Of a DNA stretch of 64,000 nucleotides, positions 32,330 to 60,169 are shown piece by piece. The position numbers and the translations under genes were made by a program. The notes beneath the pieces are model-generated. The model had not been told where the DNA came from, did not search any database, and worked only from the letters and a program-made list of their open reading frames with translations. The stretch spans positions 29,315,616 through 29,379,615 of the forward strand of contig NC_089281.1 in the NCBI RefSeq assembly GCF_963678975.1, given 5' to 3'. Numbering within the stretch: position 1 is the first letter of the stretch; each line of letters begins with the position of its first letter. This DNA comes from Dysidea avara (taxonomy: Eukaryota; Porifera; Demospongiae; Dictyoceratida; Dysideidae).

Positions 32330-32878
32330 CAGTGAAACCTCGTTAATAGGGCCACCTATGGGACCCATGATAAGTGGCCCTATTACTGAGGTGGCCCTAT
32401 TACCGTAAACCTTATTAATGCAGCCATAAAAATGGCCTTATTAATGAGGTTTTCAACAAACCAGCAACTGTAACATCAGTATACAATTGATCTAACTAAA
32501 CATACTATGTATAGAGTTTATCACAGAGAAAGGTAGGAGCATACGATGTATCAATTATTCCAGCAATACTTGAGACATAATGGCTGGAAAAGCATGAAGT
32601 ATACTGCCAGAATAATTGGTACCGCTTTCAGTAGTTAAAATGTGCACTTAAGAGCAACAACTTTTGCAGTGATACCTTGACTGCCTGCTCAGCTGGCCTC
32701 ACTAGTTTTACCAGTTTGGTCCAGTGGTATGTGGCCACTGGCCTTTATAATGAGGTGGCCCTATTAACGAAAATTAAATAAATGTAACATACTGGAAAAT
32801 ACGTTTGGACTTGCTGGACCTGGCCACTATAATGAGGTGGCCTCATTACTGAGGTGGCCACTAAGTGAGGTTTCACTG
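32330..32878. mobile_element. Pogo/Tigger-like MITE with TA target
   Basis: Left end CAGTGAAACCTCGTTAATAG, right end AAGTGAGGTTTCACTG, flanked by TA on both sides (32328-32329 and 32879-32880). Inside are repeated GAGGTGGCCCTATTA units. CAGTG-type ends, TA targets and this internal GTGGCC phrase are typical of pogo/Tigger-derived elements (family knowledge). It interrupts the 3' flank of the right ABCC copy. Confidence 0.8.
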
Positions 32879-33380
32879 TAGTTTAAAATGTGATTGTTAA
32901 TATAAATCTGAAAATCTGCAGTTAAATTGTAATTGTTTGACCCCCTCCTGGCTCTACATTATTTGTACAGCTATATGAGATTTTGTATTATACTTTTTTA
33001 TTTTTCTCTGTGTATAGACATGTAGGCTGCGGTCCTATAGCAGACCTTATTATGTAGTACGCTCATAACACTTTTTTGTGGCAAATGATTTTCTTTAACC
33101 CTTGCATCATCATGAGCATACATACCAGGCTAGCAACATAAACATTCCACGCATGTAGCTATATTTTGCAAAAACAGCAAATACACTTTTCTGTTAGCAG
33201 GTTTCACTGTTATTGTTTCCTGCATATCATTCTCTACTGAATTACTATTTCCCTGTATATTGTAACTAGATAGGTAAAGGAAATAATTAAGTTGTAGGAC
33301 ATCAGTTCAGGGGCTTTTTTATGATCAGTGTGCAGATTGTAGCCTGTTGGTTACACATGTCAAGCATACATGTTACAATA

Positions 33381-33450
33381 TAGTCTGGCGCGGCCGCCCC
33401 TTCGCAAACAGGAACCTTCCTGTTGCGAAGGGGCGGCCGCGCCAGACTAG
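33381..33450. repeat. GC-rich near-perfect 70-bp palindrome
   Basis: TAGTCTGGCGCGGCCGCCCC starts the left arm and the right arm ends with its exact complement. The arms are 34 bp and differ by one extra A; the loop is 1-2 bp. It is a striking GC island in AT-rich DNA. The TAGTCT ends suggest a minimal MITE. Confidence 0.92.
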
Positions 33451-33722
33451 TTACAACAGTGGCTAGTTAAACAGCTCATGTGTCACATGCCCCACTATAT
33501 ACATTATAGTTACTTCAATGGTTTAGAAGAATCGGATTTAAAGCTATTGAGTTATAACACCAGCTACGTGTAGTATAAGTTCAAGATCAAGATACTAAAT
33601 ATACAACTTTGAAGTCTTTAGCTATATAGCATGCGCCTTTGAGCTATATTGGGTAGAAATATAGTCCAACATGTTACAGTCAAGTGTTGTGAACACACAT
33701 GAAGACTACACACATACTACTA

Positions 33723-33957
33723 CCGTGTTTTTCAGGTTTCTTGCGAAAATCAAAGTACAAACACGTGATCTGTAATTCAAAATATCTCGAACTTGCAAGG
33801 CATTTAAAGTGAATATTCGCACCTTTTGCCGATCATTGTACACGTTCAAGTATTGCTAGTATGCTGCAAGTTATGTAAGCCTTGCTAGTTCGAAGCACGG
33901 ATCACGTGTTTGATCACGTTAATGCTTTGATTTTCGCCAGAAACCTGAAAAACACGG
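33723..33957. mobile_element. MITE just upstream of the REEP gene
   Basis: Left end CCGTGTTTTTCAGGTTTCTT and right end AGAAACCTGAAAAACACGG, extending with GCGAAAATCAAAG and its complement, about 33 bp of inverted repeat. TA on both sides (33721-33722, 33958-33959). It ends 143 bp before the REEP start codon and contains CACGTG-like sequence (ATCACGTGTTTGATCACGT), so it may contribute to that promoter. Confidence 0.85.
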
Positions 33958-34100
33958 TATATGCATAAGCAATTTGTAGAATTGCACGTGCGTGCATGAC
34001 GTCACCTGCAGAATATCGAATCATTACTACTGTTTGCATGTGCATAAAAGCTGTTCTGCTGGCCGTCGTCTGCATATAGTTGCGTATACAGCGGGCTGGA

Positions 34101-35049
34101 ATGTCGGAGAACCAAGACCACATTGATGAAGGCCTCGCCAAGGACGATTCTATCCCATCACTACATGCACGTATTCTTAGCTATGTGGTGCTGTTTGCAG
34201 TGCTTTTCGTGATATTCCACAACTTCTTCCAAAAGTATCTTCTAAATCGGATGCAAATCTTCTTCAGTAAGTTGTCATGCATCTGCATAGCTAGCTGTAA
34301 TCTGCATGTTTACAATTAACTATAGGCTATAATAGACTAGCTATAAATCGTAGTTATATAATTACGTTTCCCGCAATGGCAGCATTTTCAAGTATATAAT
34401 GCTTATAGATAGCTGTAGCCAGCCGCTATCAGTACCTGCAAACTGGCATGTAAGGCTATATATATAGTATGTCCATGCGCATATAGCTATATGGCTATTA
34501 CAGCTAACCAGTATCAGTAATTCTGAGCTGGGTGTTACTATTATATCTAGCTATACCATTGACATTGTACTAAAGGTGCATGCATGGTTTACACTGCATG
34601 TAAATTCAAAAATATGAAGTTCATCCTAATGGTATGCTACCTGTGGTCACTTATTATGATGTACATATACTTCAGAATTGATCATAACTGATACTACATA
34701 TGTATATCATACTAAGTGACTGCAGTATAAATTTACAGTGTACATGTATACTGATGATGTTTCTGGTATATGCTAGGGAAAATAACAAGAAGTCCTTGAT
34801 TTTGACTGCATGCTATTTCTGATGCCATTATTGAGCCGTTGCTGTTATTGTTTCTGCTGCTGTATATACCCCAATAATGCATTAATGTGCTCTATTTGTC
34901 ACAGGTTATGTTGGACTCATTGTTATTTACCTAACAATATCATTTGGATATGGTAAATGGTTAGCTCACCCATACATGGTCCAACTGTTTGTGAACATTA
35001 TAGGATTTCTGTACCCAGCGTACAGCTCGTAAGTAGTTGTATATATATA

Positions 35050-35080
<31 letters not shown>

Positions 35081-36713
35081 ATGTATGTATGTATGTATGT
35101 ATGTATGTATGTATGTATGTATGTATGTATGTATGTATGTATGTATGTATGTATGTATGTATGTATGTATGTATGTATGTATGTATGTATGTATGTATGT
35201 ATGTATGTATGTATGTATGTATGTATGTATGTATGTATGTATGTATGTATGTATGTATGTATGTATGTATGTATGTATGTATGTATGTATGTATATATAT
35301 ATATATATATCATGCTTGTCACATATTATAGTATTCAGGTTATTCAGTCAACTAATACAAGCGATGAAGAGAAGTGGCTCATCTACTGGATAATTTTTAG
35401 CTTCTTTTGTGTGATAGAAAAGTACCTGTGGTGGATGCTTACGTGGGTACCACTATACTTCTTCTTTAAAGTAAGGCTTTATATGTGTATAAGCGCATGT
35501 AAATTAATTACAATCTTTTAACCTTGCAATTCTCAAAGCCCCATATACAAGTAAAATGCAATGTGACATTATTTGTAGCATAAATGAACTGAAGTTAGTT
35601 CATATTGTTGAAAATCAATACAAGTGGGATAGTGAAGTCAACATTAAAATTTTAATGGTTACGCTTGCCTTTATGATACCATGAATGAAATTGTAAGTTT
35701 TTCAGTGGTATTTTACATTAGGTTTGAGGTATGGTGTATGAGTAGATTAAAGGCTGCATGTTGCAGTGTTATAAACCGGCTGTAACCCGGGTAAGTGAAA
35801 ACAGTGGACCCAGCTGGACCAAGGACCATATAGGATATTTATGTATACTTCATATGACATTTCCTTGTACTAGCTAACTCTGCAGGTTACGATTGCATCG
35901 GGAGATCATTTTTCTGTCACAGTACCAATATTAAAGATATTATAAGCACCTATACTACTCTTCACATTTTCTGCCAAGTAAATTGCTGAAACTTTGGTTT
36001 ACCAACTCATTCCAGGGAAGTATAGGCTTCTTCCGTGAAGTAGTGGCCCCATGAGCATGAAACCAGTACATTTGACAAGTTCAGTGATTGCAATTGTGGT
36101 CAATGACTTGATTATTGCCACATTGCTAGATTCACCACCCATGCATATTGGAATTGTGAAGAACAAGTGCCCAATGAGGGTCACTATCCCATGCATGAGA
36201 ACAATTAGCCTGCTAAGAAAATTTTGCAAATGAAATGCACATGGTTCTTTGTATGCCATTCTTTAGGTCTGTAACTGAACTAATCATGACTGTCACACTT
36301 ATCCTTATACAGTTATAGCTCATACAACTGCTGATCAATATAATGTAGTCCACCTAGAAAGCTAGATATTTGTGCATGAAACATCAAAATTTTCAGTCCT
36401 GGAATAGCTTAGCTTCTGAGGGGCTGTGCCCCCCCCCCCCCCCCCCCCAAGCTCCATATACCTACCACCCTAGTGCACACCTTCCCCCTTGCCAAACCCT
36501 GGATCCATCCTTGGAAATGACATTGTTGTGTTCATGCACATTTCAGGTACAAACCTCATGGGTGTGGTATAATTGATAAACTTTGATGATTACCTGCATT
36601 TTTTTTGTTGTATTTAGTGTTGTCTTCTCATTTGGTGTATGATCCCAAGCCAGAACAATGGATGCCTGATGATTTGCAGCCTGCTCAATTTGAACAAACA
36701 CCATCGTGATTAG
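34101..36713 (+). CDS. REEP5: REEP5/6 (DP1/Yop1/HVA22) ER-shaping membrane protein
   Basis: Four exons: 34101-34266, 34905-35028, 35332-35470, 36618-36713; 174 residues, phases agree. Proteins of this family sit in the ER membrane as reticulon-like hairpins and create or stabilise tubules. The N-terminus (MSENQDHIDEGLAKDD) is cytosolic and acidic. Hydrophobic stretches: ILSYVVLFAVLFVIFHNFF (about 25-44), YVGLIVIYLTISFGYGKW (57-74), the family phrase GFLYPAYSS (about 88-96), then S-T-N-T-S-DEEKWLIYW and a second hairpin IIFSFFCVIEKYLWWML, WVPLYFFFK, and WCMIPSQNNG matching the family's WCMAPxxxNG. The C-terminal tail after this is shorter than in vertebrate REEP5/6, ending NLNKHHRD. ATG at 34101 is chosen because the upstream in-frame codons lack a methionine. 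Orthology between REEP5 and REEP6 cannot be resolved here. Confidence 0.9.
35040..35310. repeat. (GTAT)n microsatellite, about 230 bp, with GT and TA edges
   Basis: Perfect tetranucleotide run from about 35063 to 35292, preceded by (TA)n and (GT)n and followed by (TA)n to 35310. It begins about 11 bp after the exon 2 donor and ends about 22 bp before the exon 3 acceptor of the REEP gene, so the repeat is nearly the whole 303-bp intron. Confidence 0.97.
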
Positions 36714-36761
36714 CTATGCATAAATGATATGCATACATGTGTGAACAATAATAGCTTAAAA

Positions 36762-36811
<50 letters not shown>

Positions 36812-38640
36812 TCTTCAGAAATCACATGGATTTGTAACTCAAGATGTTTTGTAGTAAAACCTTATTAATGGGGACAAAAAATGGTTTTATTATATTATGA
36901 GGTACTAGGTCATGAAGTACCTATTACAAGTAGCCATACTTTACAGGTTTGACTGCATGTATCCAGAACAACAAGCTGCTGTCAGACCTTCAGTGCTGGT
37001 CACTGTAAAGCTCTAATAATAATAATAATTTTCCAGACTTGATTTTATGGTGCACTACAAAGTATGCAGGGTAATTAATCAAATTAAGAGTGAAGTTAGT
37101 GAGCTTTGGTGTAGAGTCCATGCATCAGTATATTAGCACTAAAGTTAGCTATAATGAAGTAAGAGATTTTCAAGAGGTTATCAAACACAACCTTAAGAAA
37201 AGTAACTATATACCTTCTCTATATCAAGTGATAGGTAATTCCAGGTCTAGTAATAATAACTGTCCATTAGCTATGCTGTGATATGCACTAAGAATTTGAC
37301 TGAACAAACAATCCTGACTTGTGCATGCATACTCCACATTTTATGTATCTACATTATAGCATGCAAGATCGTACATGGATAACTGCTAGTCTCGTTATTT
37401 CATTCTTGCATCACAGTTCCAGTATCAGTAATTATGTTAGAAGCAAAATGAAAATAGATGCACTTCATGGCTATAACTGTAACATCCACTATACCGTGGT
37501 ATATGTAGAACACTATTTGCTGTTCCTCTAAGGTCTATATGCTCTCTATATTGAATTAAACCACATGAATGTTATCCTTTTGTTGCACACATTCCCTGAC
37601 ATGTTTGATAGGAAATGGTTAAGTCCTGATTAATGAGTGGCATGCATGGCATGTACCCTATACAATAATTTGTGTACAGTATGAGTGTGCAGGACTGAGT
37701 GTTGCATAGTGTACATGTAAATGTGCGTGTGCGTGTGTGTGCATCACAGTAAACCGTACTCGTGTACACGGAGGCAGTAGTTGAGGTGATTCTTATAGTT
37801 GTAGCCTGACTTGGATGTGTAACCACAAACAGGCATGCACGTGCATAATTTAACAGTTATCAACTGTCCTTCTACTAAGCAGGGAAATAAAATGAGGCAA
37901 TTTCATTAATGGCATGTATAGCGATAGCAAAAGCATACAAGCACAGTACATACTTAATGTAGCTACCTGACTACATAACATGCATGACTATCAGAGTTAC
38001 ACAATACTAAATCTGTATGAGGTTTTGTACACAATGGTAACAATAACTGTCACCTACTGTGCATGTGACTTTATTCAGTTCCTCATACTCAATTGCTCAC
38101 CAAACTGAACTTGCAGGGAATCACTTGGGCTTGCTAAAATGTTTTCTTAGTTGGCAGAAAGCATATAGGTGAGAACCCCATGATGTAATAAGAATGTAAC
38201 AATCATGGAGGCAGAGCTGAGCTGATTATTACATCATTCCTGACATGTAACTGAAATTGCTTGTCAAAGTTCGTGGCTAGGTGTCTTATCCAGTAAGACT
38301 TACCAGAATAAAAACTCTGCAAATATCAAAACATTCTCATTGTCTAAATGGAAATGGACAAACCTCATGTCTTCAGTGGTGTACCTAAGAGCTGAGTTTG
38401 ATCCATTGTTGTTCAGTATTATGCATCAGTCAACAGTTCTGTTTTGCAATTGCTGATGACTTTGTTAACAGGGTTTTCAACAGGTACAAGATGACAACAG
38501 CCTCCCAACAAGTGGCAAAGCTGATCCAATATTTCTACATACTGCACCTTGGCCCACCACACGGGCTTCACTTAGCTATTCTATAGACCATTTTACACAC
38601 AACATTACTAAAAGTCCACTGAAACTACTAATTATAACCT
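36714..38640. other. Intergenic DNA with microsatellites and repeat fragments
   Basis: No gene recognised. Contains an (AT)n run at 36766-36808, a Tigger-like fragment with AAAACCTTATTAATGGGGAC at about 36856, a repeat at 36963-37030 (GTCAGACCTTCAGTGCTGGT then CACTGTAAAG and an AAT microsatellite) also found reversed at 29900-29940, and GTGTGTGC-rich sequence near 37725. A C20 run at 36429-36448 lies just upstream in the last REEP intron. Confidence 0.6.
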
Positions 38641-38644
38641 TTGG

Positions 38645-38740
38645 CCACAGGGTATTCCCAGGCAGTCAAGTACTGACCCTGCCCAATGCTGTTTGACTTC
38701 AGTGATCAGATGAGAATTGGTGCTTTCAACATGGTAGACT
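38645..38740 (-). pseudogene. 5S rRNA-like sequence, minus strand (degenerate)
   Basis: Read on the minus strand: TACCATGTTGAAAGCACCA, TTCTCATCTGATCACTGAAG, TCAAACAGCATTGGGCAGGG, TCAGTACTTG, then GCCTGGGAATACC. This follows the 5S rRNA order but the GGATGGGTGACC part of box C is lost (the sequence jumps from ACTTG to ACTGCC). A decayed 5S gene or a 5S-derived SINE. Confidence 0.78.
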
Positions 38741-38890
38741 TAGCTATTATACAGACTATTTATACACTACTACAGACTGGAGAAGCAGCAACATTTAATT
38801 GTTACGAATCATACTTTATGGAATTAAATTGCAAGTTGTTGTAAAGTGTTTGCACCTCAAATCAATCAAAAGCCTAAGCTACTCACTGGC

Positions 38891-39312
38891 TCCTACGACC
38901 ATACCATGTGCTGAAAGCACCAGTTCTCATCTGATCACTAAAGTCAGTGGTGGATCCAAGGAGGGGGAGCACAGGAGGCACATCCCCCCCCCCCCCCCAT
39001 CCCTTTCAAAAAAGATTACATACAAGATCGAGATACTCTAATAGAGCAGTCACTCTAATAAAGCAGTCACAGTGTTCATGAGGCAGTGTAGTTTAACTAT
39101 GAAGCTATGAATAAGGATCTTTATATACTTTATAGTAAGTACATTTGATAAAGGGCAGCCATTATTGCTGTGACCTTTTTTTTTTTTTTTGTTCTTCAAC
39201 TTTTCAGCAAAGTGCACCCCCCCTTTCCAAACTCTGGATCCGCCCCTGAAAGTTAAGCAGCGTTGGGCAGAGTTAGTACTTGGATGAGTGACCGCCTGAG
39301 AATATACCGGAG
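38891..39312 (+). pseudogene. 5S rRNA-like sequence, plus strand, split by a MITE
   Basis: 38891-38944 reads CCTACGACCATACCATGTG, then GCACCAGTTCTCATCTGATC and ACTAAAGT. 39249-39312 resumes AAAGTTAAGCAGCGTTGGGC, AGTTAGTACTTGGATGAGTG and ACCGCCTGAGAATA. Both halves match the metazoan 5S rRNA pattern including the Pol III A-box and box C internal control regions. The 304-bp insertion falls between the 5' part and the A-box. The first bases of a standard 5S and the 3' terminal stem look altered, so this is probably not functional. Confidence 0.85.
38945..39248. mobile_element. hAT-type MITE inserted in the 5S-like sequence
   Basis: Left end CAGTGGTGGATCCAAGGAGG, right end CTGGATCCGCCCCTG, similar to the ends at 30146-31003. 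AAAGT is present on both sides, a partial target duplication. Contains a C14 run, a T12 run and two dispersed ACTCTAATA motifs at 39027-39065. Confidence 0.8.
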
Positions 39313-39381
39313 TCTCTTTTATATGCATGTATATACAACACAGAGTTACCCTGTGTTGTATATACATAGAAAAGAGACTAA
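39312..39381. repeat. Perfect-arm hairpin next to the 5S-like sequence
   Basis: AGTCTCTTTT plus GTATATACAACACAG on the left; CTGTGTTGTATATAC plus AAAAGAGACT on the right, with short mismatched parts and a 7-bp loop. Confidence 0.8.
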
Positions 39382-39652
39382 ACCATTGATGCCAACGACT
39401 AGCTAAGACATTTGATACAAGATAGTGCTGCATATATAAATATTACTACAGTATTAGTAGTAGTAAAGCACCTGTATTTCTCATGCTGCATCAAGGCATC
39501 TTACAGCCAATAAGTAATAGATGTTCCAAGATAACTGGTGTAGTCATTCGAAACATATAGACAGTTGGTATATAAAAATGTTGATATACATTCACATGAC
39601 AACACCATAGAGGACTTTTCAAACATACTAACAGAACACACACATCATAGCT

Positions 39653-42212
<2,560 letters not shown>

Positions 42213-42394
42213 TTTCTCTTCCACATCTCCGTAAACTATCGCTATACTGTGAGGGTGTGTCTGCGCGAGGTCCACGCGGTGTGTCAGTGTTGTTGTGTAT
42301 GCTTTGTGCCAAACAGCTGAGCGTTGTGACTATTAGAGCTATCAGGGTAATCACTGGGGTTGTATTACTAGTGTGTGTCGTTTAATGTGTAACA
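42213..42394. promoter_or_regulatory. Divergent promoter spacer DPCD / FAHD2
   Basis: 182 bp separate the two start codons, which face away from each other. The spacer must hold both 5' UTRs and a shared or back-to-back promoter. It has several CpGs (GCGCGAGGTCCACGCGGTG near 42263) in an otherwise CpG-poor region and no TATA box. Confidence 0.7.
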
Positions 42395-44150
42395 ATGCAG
42401 GTTCAGATTAAAGCCACACTCATGTCAGTGCCAAAGAAAGCTAAAACCAGCTACCCTCCTCTGAGACTAGTCAGTTTCACAAATAAGGAGGGGACATATA
42501 AACTAGGGGTGCATTGTTCATCCACAAACAATGTTGTGGATGTGTGTGCAGTGGATGACACCATCCCTGGAGACATGAAGTCCTTCCTTGAAGCTGGCCA
42601 ATCAGCCATGGAAGCAGCTAACAGGTTAGTAGCCAAATACTGCATATTGCAAAAAGCGGAGTTAATAGCAAATAATAAAAATTTGGAAGTACATCTACAC
42701 AAATGTAATTATTAGGCTTTCTACCTGTAAAAAAAATTACTGAAACTAAAAGCTTAATTAGGCCTACCGGTATGATATTGAAGTTTATTTTAATTTTATA
42801 TTTTTGCACACAGAGCATTTCAGAGCTCCAACACATCCACAGGACCTCATGTACTCACACCAGACCAGTACACTCTTAAGGCTCCCATCACTAACCCAGA
42901 GAAGGTCCTGTGTATTGGGATGAATTATGTGGACCACTGCACTGAGCAGAATCTACCTGTACCTGTTGAACCAATCATTTTCAACAAGTTCAGTTCAGCT
43001 ATTACAGACCCTTATGGGCCTGTGGTGAAGCCTGATGAGACTGATGTGAGTTGTTATGTGGTACTGCAATATCTCATGTCCTTATTGTATCTACTAGCAA
43101 TTGGATTATGAAGTAGAGCTTTGTATTGTTATTGGCAAGGAAGGAAAGAAGGTTAAGGTACAAAATTATTTGTGTGTGTTGTGTACGTGTGTGTCTTTGT
43201 CCAATGTTGCCAACCCTCCATTGTGTACATGGTAACACACCACTAGTGGCAGCACCCCTGTCCTGACCATGTAGTCAGGATCACATTTGCACTGTTCAAT
43301 GTTAGCATTGCACTTGTTATATACAATACATGATACTGTTATAGGAAATTTGAGCACTGCTTTTGATCTACATAACAGGCAGGCTTACAATTTGTCCATT
43401 TATAAGGCACAGCAAGTGACTGTTTTCAAAAAGTTAAATGGCATTGTGTACTGTTGTTGTGTGTAGGAAGAAGATGCAATGACATATGTTGCTGGTTACA
43501 CAGTCGCTCATGATGTTAGTGCTAGGGATTGGCAACTACATAAAAATGGTGGCCAGTGGTTGTTAGGGAAGACGTTTGATACATTCTGTCCACTGGGACC
43601 AGCCATAGTAACGCCAAGTGCACTATCAGGTTAGACCTGGATACACAGCACATGCGGTTAACGTTTAAACACCACAGACCCTCATAATCTTGCAATTCGT
43701 TGCAAACTGAACGGAGAAGTGGTCCAGGACTCTAACACAAACCAGCTAGTCCACAAGACTGAAGCACTAGTAGCCTTCATATCAAGGTGAGTATATCTAT
43801 ACCATATAAGGTGAGAAATGTATTCAACCATTTCTATCCATAAAAGTAGCAGCTTAACGTTACGCACAGTTTGGTGTCCTTGAAGATTTTACTAAAGCCG
43901 AATATTATTGTCCCTTGAAAATTCCTGTGATACCATACTACTGCACATTGTACAGGTTTGTAACCATCAGACCAGGAGATGTTATACTGACTGGCACTCC
44001 TCCTGGAGTTGGGTGCTTCAGGAAACCTCCATTGTGGCTGAAGGTGGGACACGTGTGTATTGTGTTGTGTGTTATAATTGTTAGTAGAAAGGAGATGTCG
44101 TCGAATGTGAGGTAGCAGAGATCGGGTCAGTTAGAAATGAGATACAATAA
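42395..44150 (+). CDS. FAHD2A: Fumarylacetoacetate hydrolase domain-containing protein 2
   Basis: Seven exons: 42395-42624, 42814-43045, 43098-43157, 43467-43629, 43678-43786, 43956-44043, 44088-44150; 314 residues, the same length as human FAHD2A. The FAH fold is a metal-dependent hydrolase/decarboxylase/tautomerase scaffold; the substrate of FAHD2 is poorly defined (recent family work points to oxaloacetate tautomerase activity). Diagnostic phrases: [82 protein letters not shown] and [11 protein letters not shown]. The EVE-type acidic metal site is represented by DYEVEL and HDVSARD. The N-terminus could be a short mitochondrial presequence (basic: [15 protein letters not shown]), but this is uncertain. 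Divergent from DPCD. Confidence 0.95.
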
Positions 44151-44765
44151 GAAGAGCTTGGCAGACATTTTAGGTGTAGTACTCTTCAAGTAGAATGAAC
44201 TACTTTTGCACATACTTCCTTGTTAGTTCTGTAACGAATTGAAATGGGACATCTTTAAAGATACCATAATTATAATAGATACGAATAATATCCCAACACT
44301 ACAATGTGTAAATGCGTGTGCCTTTATTTGTGACCGGATTTGCGAAAGGTACCTTTTCACACACCAAAGCAGACCCATTTTTGAACTTCGAAGCTTCATA
44401 ATGTTTTTATCATTTCATATAATTGCCTGAAATTGTCTGTGAGTGTAGCTAAACAATCTGGATGCAGTTTGAAACTAAGAGCAAGTCAATCAGTATAAGG
44501 AGTGAAGTGTTACATCATTTTGTTTGGTGGCATGCAATGTGTGAAATATAGTAACCCCACTAGCTTGCATTAGCAGCTACATGGATATCCAAACAGCCAG
44601 CACATTCACAATGTAAGTTTACAACCTACATTAATAATACTTAAACTCACCACTGAACAAATGTCATCCTCTGTATAACAGTAAGATCAAGCAGTCTTAA
44701 CAGAATAATGTACATCGTCACAATGAATGAAAAGAATTTACAAATATGAAAGTGGGTGTGTATAT
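44151..44765. other. Tail-to-tail spacer FAHD2 / RRP5
   Basis: About 615 bp between the stop codons of two convergent genes. It must contain both 3' UTRs. I see no repeat, RNA gene or canonical AATAAA that I would assign with confidence. Confidence 0.5.
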
Positions 44766-60108
<15,343 letters not shown>

Positions 60109-60169
60109 CCACGTGAATTAAAACCCACTATCAGAAGATTTAACTACAGCGCTGCTCATTTATTAGAAC
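60109..60169. promoter_or_regulatory. 61-bp divergent promoter RRP5 / unknown gene with E-box
   Basis: The start codons of RRP5 (minus, 60108) and of the plus-strand gene at 60170 are 61 bp apart. A CACGTG E-box lies at 60110-60115, immediately beside the RRP5 ATG. With so short a spacer, transcription start sites may overlap or lie inside the neighbouring gene's first exon. Confidence 0.75.

Larger units (their letters stand above)
28146..33175 (+). pseudogene. Broken partial copy of ABCC4-like transporter (right copy)
   Basis: Duplicate of intact-gene positions about 20763-24190. 28150-28845 matches exons 20844-21474 with deletions (part of the STIRAY segment, a frameshifting loss in the 21125 exon, others). 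28846-31110 matches 21490-22497 in reverse, expanded by later insertions. 31111-31725 matches the following intron, and 31725-32290 matches the last four exons, but 31849-31850 has lost about 100 bp coding the NBD2 signature SVGQRQLMC, and the 23061 exon has lost its end. The 3' flank continues to 33175, interrupted by a Tigger-like element. Non-functional: no ORF spans more than one exon, the Walker A exon is inverted and the signature is deleted. Confidence 0.88.

Noticed and set aside
34957-35521. Long open frames of MYVCMYVC or THTY type
   Set aside because: Translations of the (GTAT)n microsatellite in a REEP intron; low complexity and open in several frames at once.
35999-36259. Minus-strand open frame of 86 codons with hydrophobic character
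   Set aside because: Lies in the last REEP intron on the opposite strand, matches no family I know and has no splice partners; chance frame.
38891-39312. Functional 5S rRNA gene
   Set aside because: Split by a 304-bp insertion and altered at the terminal stem.
43834-44052. Minus-strand open frame opposite FAHD2 exon 6
   Set aside because: Shadow of the FAHD2 coding strand.
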